Source of the DNA: Oncomelania hupensis
Taxonomy: Eukaryota > Mollusca > Gastropoda > Littorinimorpha > Pomatiopsidae
DNA: 64,000 nucleotides
Direction: 5' to 3'
Assembly: GCA_036898135.1 (NCBI GenBank)
Contig: JBAHVR010000293.1
Location: forward strand, 96,001-160,000
The translations under genes were made by a program, and so were the position numbers. The notes under the pieces are model-generated. The model saw only the letters and a program-made list of their open reading frames with translations. It had not been told where the DNA came from and made no database searches. Positions 14,101 to 27,800 of this stretch are shown piece after piece. Every line of letters starts with the position of its first letter. The first letter of the stretch is position 1.

Positions 14101-14922
14101 AATACCTAATCTAAGTGTCGCTGAATGTCGTATGCACCGCTGTGAGCAATGCTGAACTCTTTGTTGCACGTGTTGCAGTGAGCATAATGAATTCCTTTCG
14201 AAGATTCGATTATTCCTCGAAAACGTTCACAGTATTCGCGTAATAAATGTTGTCACGCTTTTTGCTTACTTGTAACCTTACCCTGCTTTTCTTCAGACTC
14301 GCTCTCATCGTAACTCTCGTGTAAACGCTTTCTTGTTAGATAGTTAGATGTGGACGCCATCTTGTTAGACAGAAATAGCACCTCCCCCGCAGGCTCGCGA
14401 AGTAAAGATAGCATGCTAGCTTTGCTTCGTAGACAGATCGGCAGCGAAACGCCTCATCTTATTTTTCTACGTAGATACTCGCTTTGCTAGCCAAATAAAA
14501 CGCACGGCATTGTTTAGCAGCTTCCACAATGGCGGATACAAAGTCTCGCACTACCTCTCACGCACGAGATTTCACTTTCGCGCATGCGCTCTATGGTCAG
14601 CAAGTAAAGGAAATAGCAGATCGGAACATAACATAAAATCAGTGCGAAAATTTTTTTTTTGTTTTGGGCACTCCACAAAAATGCGTATTTTTAAGGAATT
14701 GCTCGTATCGTCGTATTTTATGTTGAAAATTCGTAAAAATAGGCGTAACGCGTACGGTAGGCACCTCTGCACACTAATCATTCATAGCAATAGGGAGAAA
14801 TAAATGACACGATACATGTTACTGTTCCCTATGACCTTCGAGTAACGGGATAGGATAGGATAGGATAGGTTACTGTTCAATGAAAAACGAAGATAATTGA
14901 TTTAAATTTATTATTATTATTA

Positions 14923-14960
<38 letters not shown>

Positions 14961-15784
14961 TGTTACCATTATCATTCTTGTCATAATCATAATTATTATT
15001 ATTCACTTACGGCATTTCCTCAGGTAGAACATCAGACAGAATGTTGATGGATTCCGTCTTTGCCTTGGAGGTGGGTGCAGCAGCCAGGAGCAGCTTCAAC
15101 AACGCAATCTGCAAAGAAACACGCGCACTGACCATGAATCCCCCCGGTCAACAAATCCTTCATGCACTCCATCCTTGCGTTTGATTTTATTCAGTTTTTA
15201 TCGTCCTCACATAGCGCTTTTCCAGCTACTAGAGCTGCTCTAGGCGCTGGCTGACACGGGATCTAACTCGTTTATTTCCTTCAAGTTCTGTACCTATTGT
15301 GATGTTGGGCCAGTACAGGATCTAATTCAAGCTTACCGGGTTGCCCGCCTGCTGCCTCATCAGACTGCCTCAGACCACTAAGCACAATCCTGGATGACCA
15401 AGGAAGCGGAGAAGGGGAGCTATAGTGGTTGCTGAGTGTATTTGTGTAGCTGACCCTCACCTGTCCCAGTGTCAGGGTCGTTTACATCATTTGTGTAGCT
15501 GACCCTCACCTGTCCCAATGTCAGGGTCCTTTACATCCTGTGCGATGGAATGTGATGCGTGCACAGACCAGACCTCAGCTTATACTCTCAACCGAAAAAG
15601 GTTTGAGTGGCTTTTTTTCCTTTTTTTTTTACTTGTTAGAGGGGTGACTTGCATTACATTTAATACTAACAATACTGGGTGCTATGCAGGCGCCTTTCCC
15701 CAAATCAGGCTCAAAGATCAGCGATCTGTACTAACATACACAGCTCACTGTTCCACACTCTTGTTTTTATAAACCTCGAATTCC

Positions 15785-15857
<73 letters not shown>

Positions 15858-18800
15858 TGTTTTTATAAACCTCGAATTCCAAACTAGTAGTCTGCTTTAG
15901 GTGCTTGTACGCATTCATAGGTGCTTGTACGCATTCACGCAGACACACTCGCAAGTTAACAAGCAATAAAATGACATCAGCAGTCACATTTACACCAGAT
16001 TAACCCACTGCTTGCCACCAGTTTAACCCACTTTAGACCTACTCACCATGTACTGCGGTAGATTGGGAAGCATCGCTTGGTACAAGCATTCTGCTGGGCT
16101 TTGTTCAACATTGGTTTCAGGCTGCATGGACAAGAGTAAGAAAAGTATTCCTTTGATAATACAGAAAAACTAATTTTAAAAAATTTTTAAGTGCATAAAC
16201 AGAGGTCACAATTACCACTTTCAGTTTCCGAATAGCAGGATCTTTTGCCTCGTAAAATATTGTTCAACTGTAGATGTGCCATTATTTATTTAGATTCCTA
16301 AAAAAACCCATTTCCATTAGGGGTAAAAAAAAAAAAAAAAAAAGGTAAAGGTAGTCCCATAGCCTTGTGGCCGTAGGGGAGCGTGATGTTGGAGATCACA
16401 CTTATCTTGGGCCAGCGTAATGAGGGTGATGCCCAACTCTCTCCCTCGCTGCTTTACCTTCCCCACCCTCAAGAGAGTAGGTACTCAATCACAGTTGAGT
16501 CAACTGGGGGCGTTGTTGTTTGTCGCTTCACACCTTAGCGGTCACCCATCCAAGTGCTAACCGCACCGGACGGTGCTTCACTTTCGACACAGTAGCGAGT
16601 GCTCCAACCACTGCACTATCCGACACCCCTCATTAGGGGCAGTAAAAAAAATAAAAACTGACAATCGGGACGGGAGTTCATATGAAAACATACTGCACTA
16701 AACACCAGATTCCAGTCTACACCACTAACTTTTCCCCAGTGTTGGCTGCAATTCCAATTCATCCTAGGACGTATAGGAATTTACTGATCTGTGATACTCA
16801 CCCTCGACAGAGGATTCTTTGCAATCTCTTCTTCCCTTTTGATTTGCAGCTCTGACAAGGACAGGTACAAATGCTGTGGAAACAAAAAAACAAAGAAAGA
16901 AAAAAGATGGCAAGCCATTCAAACACCTCTCCAGACACTCACATGCACACATAGCTGAAAAACACAATAAATAAAACAGTGTTCATTTTCACGATGTTAT
17001 GACTCAACTTTTATCTTACAAAAGAAGCAAAATGAGCACAAGGAATGCTGGGCCATTTACTGAACTCCAAGCCAAACAACAATCCAAACTCCATTCAGCC
17101 AATTTGGAGAAAAGGGCGTAACATCTTTATTGTACCCTTGAAGTAAATATTGTACAAATAATGTAAAATTATCTCGGTAGATCACCTGTTTCAGAACCTT
17201 GACGCCCTCGTGGATGGGTTGGGGCAGGCCAGCGAGGGAAGAGTGGTCGTTCTTGACCTGGAAACCCACGAACTTGGCTCTGGTCTGCTCCAGGAACTGC
17301 TCCAAGTCTTTCTGCCTGTTGACAGTCGCCCGTTTGTTTATTTTATCTTAACGTTACTGTTTGTAACTAATGAGGTCATTTAATTACTTGTTAACTTGTG
17401 AATGTGCAACTGCTGAGGTCATTTAATTACTTGTTAACTTGTGAATGTGTAACTGCTGAGGTTATTTAATTACTTGTTAACTTGCGAATGTGTAACTGTT
17501 GAGGTCATTTAATTACTAGTTAACTTGCAAATGTGTAACTGCTGAGGCGAAAATGTATTGATTGTTTGTGCATGATGTATAAAAACATCGACTATTAATG
17601 TAATGTGAACTGTGAGGCGTTGTATGTTGGTTTAATCAATTGACGTATAGACTGTGATGTGGGTGCTTGACGCGATTAGGTGACATGATATATATTGACA
17701 GTGTTTGCGGTTCTATTTTGTAATCTGATTGCCTGATGTGTGATGCCTGATTGTTTATTTTTGATAGCCTATTTTGCGTAAATGTGAGAAAGCGATGCGT
17801 CTGCTTGCACTGTGCTATAATGTATTGTATTGCGTATGAATTTATAACCTATATTCTGATGTATTCCCATATGTGCAAAACAAATTCTTCACATGAAGTC
17901 AATAAATCTTGAATCTTGAATCTTTTAATTACTTGTTAACTTGCGAATGTGTAATGGCTGAGGCCTTTTAATTACTTGTTAACTTGTGAATGTGCAACTG
18001 CTGAGGTCATTAATTACTTGTTAACTTGAGAATGCGTAACTGCTGAGGTCATTTAATTACTTGTTAACTTGCATATGTGTAACAGCAGAGGTCATTTAAT
18101 TACTTGTTAACTTGTGAATGTCTGCATGCTAGCACCTAGAGAAAACTACTAGTTTGAAATTGCCGCTTTGCAAAAATATTATTATTATTTTTTTATAGCG
18201 CTTTTCTAGCTCAAGAGGTACATTGGCTGATACAAGATCTAACGCAAGCTTTACAAAAATATTATTATTATTTTTATATAGCGTTTTTCTAGCTCAAGAG
18301 GTACATTGGCCGATACAAGATCTAACGCAAGCTTTACAAAAATATTATTATTATTTTTATATAGCGCTTTTCTAGCTCAAGAGGTACATTGATCTAACGC
18401 AAGCTTTACAAAAATATTATTATTTTTATATAGCGCTTTTCCAGTTCAAGAGGTACATTGGCTGATACAAGATCTAACGCAAGCTTTACAAAAATATTAT
18501 TATTTTTATATAGCGCTTTTCTAGCTCAAGAGGTACATTGGCTGATACAAGATCTAACGCAAGCCGCCCGAGGCGCACACCTGCTGTCTTAGGTGCATCG
18601 TCTGTCGCCACAGACAACTGAGCACAATCCTGGGCAAAGCGGGGATAGTGGAGAAGGGCCCTAGTGCTTGCTGCCTGTCATTGATACAGCTGGCGCTCGC
18701 CTTGTCTACAACATATAACAGCAGCTCCTGAGGTGCAAAAGCGCTATATACTAACAAGTAAATGAAGAAATACAATAAACATACAAGCGTCGGGATCTTT

Positions 18801-21800
18801 TAACATCCCTGCGACGAAAACTAGCACCGCTAACACAGCTGGAAGAAAAAGAAATACAATGAAAAAAAAAAGTAAAAAATATATATTTTGTCCTGACCTA
18901 ACTTTAGGCTTCCACGGCAGAGCTTTCTGTACCACGGAGGGGGTGGCGGGTCGAGGCGGAGTTGGCGGCATCGTCTCGTCGTCGCTGCCCTTCAGGCCTT
19001 CCATTTCCCGCATCAGGTCGTCGTCGCGGTCCAGGCCGTTGTCAAAGGGGTCGTCGAGGCTGCTCTGTTTGACCAAACTCTTTACAATGGGCAGCAAAGC
19101 CATGACCAGCAGGCAGGCAGGCAGGCAGGCAGCGGATGCAAGGGGCGCAATCCAAGGCCAAGGAGAGACAACCAAACAGAAGGCAGAGAGAAGCCAGAAA
19201 AAAAAAAAAAAGCTTGTTAGACAAAAAAAAAAAAAAGCAAGCTTCCACTAGCAAATTTTTTGGGTTTGGTCTTTTTTGTTTTGCTTGTGGTTTCTGTAAA
19301 AAAAAATTATATATATATTATGTAGGGTGACAGGAGATTACTTTTTGTTCTTCTTCACATTTTATGCTACGTCATATCTAGTCTTCCTTGGGCAATTTTT
19401 ATCTGGGAGTGGTGTGGATGAGGTAATGGGGTTCATAATCAACAAACCAGAATCAATCGGCTAGTTAGTCCGCTGGACCCTATAAACATTGAAAATCTCT
19501 CTCTCTCTCTATCGAACAGGCCAGTCTCCAATGTACAGGCGACAACCCCGCTAACTGACAGTCGGACCTCCGTAGATTGACCAGCTGCCTCTATCACCTT
19601 GGTAATAGCCCAATAGCGGCAAAAGGTTTAATAATGATGATAACAATAATAATAACAATACTGGATGCAATTTATGATGCTTTTTCCCTAAACCAGTCTT
19701 ACAGGCTTTTTAGTAATTTATACCTTGGTGAGTGGCTGGTTTACATAGACAGTGGCGGTGGGATATGGATATGTCTCAGTCTTTCAAAGGCTTTGTTAAC
19801 TTTTGATGAAAACAGGTATACTCTAACATTTACATTGTTATTACACCCCCACACCCCCACCCCACTCCCTACAAAATTATTTTTCAAAAATTATATTAAA
19901 AAACAACAACACCCACCACCTAACTTTGCACAAATGAATAATAAAACCTAAAATCCTAGGTGAGAAAAAAAAAGATAAAAAAAAACATGAATGATATGAG
20001 TGACAAATGAGTGGAGAAAATAAAAGACAAAAATAAAAATAAATAAAAAGGACAAGACCTATGCATTATCTGACTATCAACTAGCTGAAAATTTAAAATA
20101 TATAGAGTTCTTTCGGTTTCAAACAGGATTGTCTTTTCTTAGTTCAGAAACATTCCTTTTACAAAATAAAACTTAAAAAAAAAGATCAAGTTTGAGAATT
20201 TCAAAAAAAGTATTATCAAAAAATATAAATTAATACAGTTTTGTCTTCTTTTTTTTTTTTTTAAAGTTCTGAAACATAATGTACAGAAATAATAATTAAA
20301 AAAAACAAACAAACATCAGGTTTAGGGATAAAAATTAAATAAAATAAATCCATACTTGTAAACAACCACAGCAGAAAGATGACAGCAGGTCATGCTCTCT
20401 TCTATTAATAAACAAGATAAATAAATAGTAAAAATATTAGTAACAAATAAATTAAAAGCAAACAAATAATATAATAAATAAATATATAAATAAATATAAA
20501 TAAACAATTTTGATACGTAAAACTCCACACATCTCATAAATGTTAAAAAATACATGGCAAGGGGCTGAAAAGAAGAAGTAAACAACGAGAGGTAAAAAGA
20601 ACACATAACACACACTGTCCCATCAAGTTATTTACATAAAATATTTGTAATATTTTCACGTACTATGGCTTTTCACTGGCACGTCCAGACGCCAGTTTTA
20701 AATATAGGATTAAAAAGATTAATTTATTTTTTTTTTAATCTTCAACCATCAAGATTTTTTTTGGCCAATGGTTTTGGTATTAATTAACTCTTTTGAATGC
20801 CCAGTGCTCCTTTTGTCATTGTATACAAGGGAGAGAACCTAATGAGACTACTTACTATTAGCTCCCATGATTCAGATCATGTCCGGGCTCATTGTTATTG
20901 CATGTACTTTAATTACTCTTATTATTTTTTCCAGGTAATTGTCTTAAGAATTCTCAATTATGGTAAAACATATTTTGTTACATTTTCTTACATCATTATT
21001 TTTTTTAATTTAAATTTTATTTAGACTGAAACATTCTTATTTTGTAACCAAAGCACCTTTCAATTCATTGACAATTTTGTATAGTGCTTGCCCAGCTCAA
21101 GAGCTGCTCAAGGTGCTAGCCGAAACAGGATCGAACTCAAGCAACCTTAGGAATCCACTTGCTGCCTTGGGTGGGTCATCTGACTCCCCAAACAACTGAG
21201 TCCAACGCTGGGCAACAGGGGAGGAGAGAGAACACTTGCTGGGTGCAATTATGTCGCTGGCATTCACCTATTTAGGACATGAGTTTCAGGATCTTAAAAT
21301 TTCATCTCGCATGTCTAGGACATGAGCTTTGGGATCTTTAAAAGTTTATTGGCCCTGAAATTTCCTGATTATATTATCTAACTTCAAACAAGTTGAAACA
21401 CATTTTCTTCTGAAAACTACAGCAGTCAAAGGGTTCACCAACGGACATTATTTGGCTATCCACTGCATTTCAGAGAAACCGTAACCCGGTTACTGAGAAG
21501 TACAAGTACTTAAACACTCCCCACATTTTTTGGTTCAAAATTTAGCAGTATTATCTAACCACACACCACGGTTTAATGTTGTCTAATTTACAGATGAGAA
21601 GGTAAAGTTGTGCAATCCACAGGTAGTGCATATAACAATTGTACCAAAATCAATGTGAACATATGCAGGGTGGTTGACCAGGAACTCCCTATTAACAAGC
21701 GCTGATAACTTTTGTGAAAAGTACCGCATTTGCATGAAATAAAATGTATGTTGATCTTTACAGTGGTAGAATGTAATGGCTGATCTCTGATTTCCTCTCA

Positions 21801-24800
21801 CTGACAAAAGCAGCCCATAATGGCCCATCACCTGACATTTCACCTTGACCCTTGGTCTTAGGTCTTCTCATACCTTATGTCAGCTTAGTTCGCTCATGCA
21901 GTGTCAGGCAACAAGCCATCCGGGGCGGCTCTCATCACCGTAAGTTGAAATCAAGAGATCAGCAGTTACTTTCTACCACTGTAAGGACCACGACACAGGT
22001 TTGTTTCACGCAAATGCACTTACCAAAGCCATGAGAAATTTCCACTAGGGAGTTAACTTCTCAATCATCCTACAGAAATGGCCACAAAATAAAATTAAAA
22101 AAGGACAAACAAACATTTTATTTTTTTAAATAGGGCAAAAAGAGTGCAAGGTATAAGGAGTATAATTATTTGCACCAATGACCATCTACTAATACAAAAT
22201 GGAGCATTGATTTCTACAGTGTAAAGCTCAGCATGGGAAAATCCTAACATCCTGGGAACCTATTATACTGGAAAGAATGGGAGGTCTGGCGTTTAGCGTT
22301 TGAAGTGTGGTATTGGGTGGGAGAGAGAGAGAGAGAGGGGAGAGGGGGAGTGGATAAGAGGGGAGATGGGGATGGGGAGGAAGCACCTCAAGTTGGAAGC
22401 ACCTAACAACTGTGGAGGAACTGGGGTGAGGGGGGGGGGGGAGAGAACAAATTTTAACTAAAAACTAAATCTATGGCTGGAGGCATAATCCCACCAACAA
22501 AACATAAACTAGAAATAAAAGTTTAATACTGGGGGATGAGAAGTTGGGGGTTGGGGAGGGGGGGGGAGGGGATCTAAAAAGCTAAAAAGACCAAACCCTT
22601 AGCATAATTTTTTTTAAAACCCAAAAAACGCAAACCAAAGCATGTTCTAAAAACTTTGCAGCATGCTATGTAAAAACAACCCATCCAAATGGTTGGAGAG
22701 AGAGAAGGGAAAAAAAAGACAGCAATACAAAAATATGTAAGCATAATATTATTATATATATGTAAGCATAAAGATAATATAATGGCAAAAAATATTTACC
22801 ACAATGAAATAACTACACACGACTACTAGCACAAACCCAAAACAACCAGCCTCTGGCCTAACAATGGGTGTACAAAATAAGCAAAACAAACCAAACAAAT
22901 TAACACAAAAATACAGAAAAGAAGCAAAGAAAATGAATGGATAGAATCATGCGCAGTAAAATCTGCTGACTAAATCAAGATGGCATTTTTATAAAAAAAA
23001 AATTAAAAAAACATTTCAAAGTTTGGCCATAAGAGAAATGCACCCCCAAAGGTGCAAACCAAAAGGTGCAAAAATGAAAGTAATTAAAAAGGAAACAACT
23101 ATAAAATAACCAACTTCCTAATGAGATTAGATTAGACTATAAACAAACTCAAATGATCTACAAATTATGGTAAAATGGGATGGACTAAGAACTTAAAAGT
23201 TGAACCACAAATTATGGAAAATGGAGTGGACTTACAAATTAAAGTTGAAAAGCACATAGAAAAAGTGCTTAAGTGCTCATTAAAGATGAAGAAAAACAAC
23301 CCCTAAAACAATTAAGCAATGACTGCAGACAAATTTCAGAAACATTTGCTCTGCAAAATATAAATCTTTCCGCTGCTTATCCCCTGAAATATTGGATTAA
23401 CTTTACTTTCTCGTTAAATAATATGATGAATTAAAAAGAAAACAAACAAAAAAAACATTCTTACAATTTCAAGTTTAATTTTTAATTTAATTGTACAAAC
23501 TACCAGAAACAATATCCACGATTTTACAATAAGGTGTTTTTTTTACACAAGTATGAATGGGCAACGCTCTAATACACACAGGAATGGGACTATAATGACA
23601 AAAAGAAGTTAGTAACAAAATGGTTAGTAAACAAAAGTACATCAAGTACGCAATATATAATTAAAAAATACTAAATACTAACAAAGTTTTTAAAATAATC
23701 ACGGAAGGATAAAATCACAACAACACATAATTTAAAAAAAATAACAATAATAAAATAAACAAATTTTTTTCTAAAAATAATAATAATAACAATAATTATT
23801 ATTAGACAACTGTACAAACAATCAATCACAGTGCTAGCTTCAGAACTAAGCCAAGACATTTTCTTGCATGCTAAAATGTGGTAAAGAATACTTTTGAGCA
23901 ATGCATGCTATTATACTGAAATACTGAAAAAAGTAATAGCAAAAAAACGAACGTCAAGTGAAAAAAGTTATTTGAACTTTTTTCTTTGAAAAGCAGGGAG
24001 AAAACTTGTTGCTGCCTGAATATCTGCCTGCACTGATCGTTACATAATTAATAATAGCAACATGTTTTAGTAATTAAAAAATAAAACCAAGAAAGGAACC
24101 AAAAATTAAAACAGATGCATTCAACATAATTATGCAATGAAATGGAAAAAGAAAGACCAATGAAATATGGAAACATAATACGCAACAAATGAATGTGGAC
24201 AAAAAATGTAACTATTAAACTTTCAAAAATAAAAAAGTTTTAAATTTGGCTGAACATGTATAAATAAAACTTTCATAATGAATTATTATGTATCAAATGT
24301 GGTTGAATATGTATAAATAAAACGTTCATAATAAATAATATATTTAGAACATATGTGTCAAATGGTTTGGAACAAAACTTACATAAGAAATATGTATAAA
24401 ATGTGGCTGAACATGTATATAACGATGGCAAACCTTTATACAATAAAAATGTTTCTTAGAGTGTAAGTGAAAAAAAATAAAACATTTCAAACAAAATCTG
24501 AGAGAACATGAACATGAAAAAAATGATGGCACACCTTCTTGCTACAAAAACGTTTTAAACTTAACCAAATTATGAAATTTCTTGCATTAAAACATTCTTA
24601 CACTTCTTAAAATAGTTCTAACAAAACATGCAAACAGATAGAAGCCAATTTCAATTTAACAAGGATGCTTTCCAAACAAAAAGATTTTAATTAAAACGGC
24701 TGTGTTAATAGTTCTCTGTAGAACAGTTTGAACGTGCAAAAATACTTGCTTGGAAAAGATTCACTATCTGTTTGTAAAAATCAATATTTGGCAATATTAT

Positions 24801-27800
24801 TCCAAATTACAATGATTGTAAACTGTTATAAGATACCATAATTGCAAGATATTAAAAAAAAAAAAAGTTATACAAGATTTAATAATTTTAATATTTAGAG
24901 TACATAAAATAACACTTAATATGATTGCAAGACGCGGTGAAAATAAATATGTTGATGACCCAACATGTGCAAAATAATATCATATTTCATAATTATAAAA
25001 TCCGATGAATATTATAACTATTTGGGTGAATATAAAATAATGCAATGATGGATTTTTAATGGATGCAAAAATTTAAAAATAAATAAAAACACAATTATAA
25101 CATCTGAAGAATATTATAAATATTTGGGTGAATATAGAATAATATAACGATTAGTTTTCAGTAACTGACGGTGAATATACAATAACATAAGCTATAACTA
25201 TAATAATATTAGGTGAATATAAATAATTTGGTGAAAATAAAGTAATGAAGGAATGAATTTTCAGTAACTGATGATTTTGCAGAAGTTGACCCTTACACCA
25301 CCAAGCAGGGCAGACGACTTAATCACATTTCTGAGACGATATTACCCATAGGAGAGTACAAAAGACTCTAGTCACTAGTGGCAGAGTTCCCTCGTATGGG
25401 TCATCTGCCGTAGAAATGTGTAGTTGGTGCTCAGCTCTACACAAACTCTAGTGAACATCTGATGTTGTATTGTGACTGTGTGTTGGTGCGGGGAAATACT
25501 GTCTTCGGTTTCAGACAACTGGTGTTGGGAATGTCTACGATTCCAGCTGGCTGGTGTTGAAAGGGTTCAAACAATGTGAATGTAAAATAATTCATGATGA
25601 TTGTTCAATAACAGATGAATTTGCAGTAATAGTTAAAATAATGTGAAAATACACATATTTTTTAAAAGTTATATAATGACTTTCCCCTTACAAGATGATT
25701 TTACAGTAACGGCATAAAATTTAAAAAAATTGGAATATAAAACAATACTATGATTTTAGCAATAAATGTTAATTCCAAAAACAATAGCGTTTGCAATTGT
25801 CAAGAACTTAAATTATATATAAAAAAATTAAATCTGAAAAAAAGAGTGCTATCCTCATGCAATTATGGTAGAGAACAAACAAGGTTACAGGGCATAGCAA
25901 GAAAGTTTTGGCCAAAAAATCACCATGTTATTCTTGCTAGGTAGTGGTTAGGTATAGATTGATTAAAATGTGAAGTTCAAGATGAAAGATACAGGCTAGT
26001 TAATACAATATTCACTGCAAAGTAAAAAAAAGTAATGAATAAATAATATCATATGTTTTTTCTAAAGACGGTGCAATTTTTTTGTTGTTGTTGCAAATAG
26101 CCCTTTCATTGACTGATGGTGAGTGTGTGGGGGTGGGGGGGGGAGGGAAGAGAAGTTAGGGGGTGGGAGAAGATGGGAGGAAGGGGAGGAGGGAGAGGAG
26201 GGGGAGGGGGTGCAGATCACAACAAACTAGGCAAATGAATAGATTACTACAAACACTGATTAAATATTTTAAATGGGTGCAGAATATACTGAAATAAATT
26301 TTTTGTATTTTTATGTTTGACTTGGAAAGAACAAATGCAGACACTATTAATGGGTATCTTCTGGCTCTGAAATTGGGAATGTGTGGGAAAAATGTGCAAA
26401 TCTCTTTGACAAAATTAGTCCGCAAATAAAAAAAAAAAAGGCCATTTCGTTTGGTGAATGAACATCCTAGCTAAACATCAACACCCACCACTGATGATAC
26501 AGCAGGTGGGTTGGTTGGGTCTGTATAAAATATTACTCCAAAAGACAATAAAAGGGCTAGCTAGGTTGAGTGGTAGTATTAGTTTTTCAAGAACCAAATT
26601 TTAAAAAGCGGGAAATACTTTACATTTTTCTCGTCACTCACATTATCCTGTAATGATGAAGAACAAAAATGATGATGCAAAATGGTAGAAAAACACAACA
26701 GATACTAGAGTTCCCAATTCCTAATGTAAGGTCCATGACTGTAATGATGTCAAACCGGTCAAAAGCAAAATGTTATCCATCTAACGATTTTTTTCAGTGA
26801 TAAATAAAATAATGACAATGATAAAGAAAGTCTTGAGGAAAGCAGAAAAAAACACCCAAACAATAAAATATAATTTAACCTCCTCCCAAACTATCACAAG
26901 GAAGAAATACTGTGGATGACTGAACATTACATTTAGTTTCCAGCATCACTGTACAAAAGAGCCGTCTCTTGTTGAAGGTTTACTCCAGAAAACTGGACGA
27001 TATAAGTTAAAACAACATTTGTAAGTGCACTTTCAATAGAGTATTCGACTGTCCCACTTAATACAAGAAAACTGGATGCTAGCTGACCACAATTTAAATT
27101 TAAATTTGTAATCGCACATGATGCATGTATTCAATTCAACAATCCCATGTGATGTCTAGGAAACTGGGTGACAGCTGATAATGAAGCATAAAACAAAAGT
27201 GGTAATTTGCGCATGATGTGGTATTCAATTCAGCCATCCCACTGGAATTATAGAACAAATGTAGTAAACAATTACCCATCCCCCTTAAATTTAATCTCTC
27301 ACATTTATAACAGACACAGCCACACACCTCAGTTGGCACATGATGTATGATACGACAATCCAATACCATACGATACGATAACGATACAATACAATACAAC
27401 TTTATTGTCTAATCAAAGCCATAAATTTTGACTGCTTATGATACCACTCCATTAAAATAGAAATGAGCTAGCAAAAATGTTTGTATGCTGGAAAAAAAAA
27501 ACCACCAAAACAAATATGGCTGGACCCCCACCTCATTGCTCAGAACAACAAATACCACAGTACCTTCCACAGCCATGAGTCCTGTTTGAAGCCAGACAGA
27601 GAGACCATGTGATTCTATTTACTACAATACCACTGAACATAAAAGTACAGGAAGCTTTCCCTGAGAAAAGAGATGCATGCGTCCTTTTATTGAGGCCAGA
27701 CAGAGAGACCGCGTGAGTCTATACTACAAAGATATTGAATATAAGGTACAAGAAGCTTTCCCTGAGAAAAGAGGTGCATGCGTCCTTTTATTAAGGCCAG

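Noticed and set aside
17380..18122. Regular direct repeats resembling a CRISPR array
   Set aside because: Units are contiguous without unique spacers, and the DNA is an intron of an animal gene.
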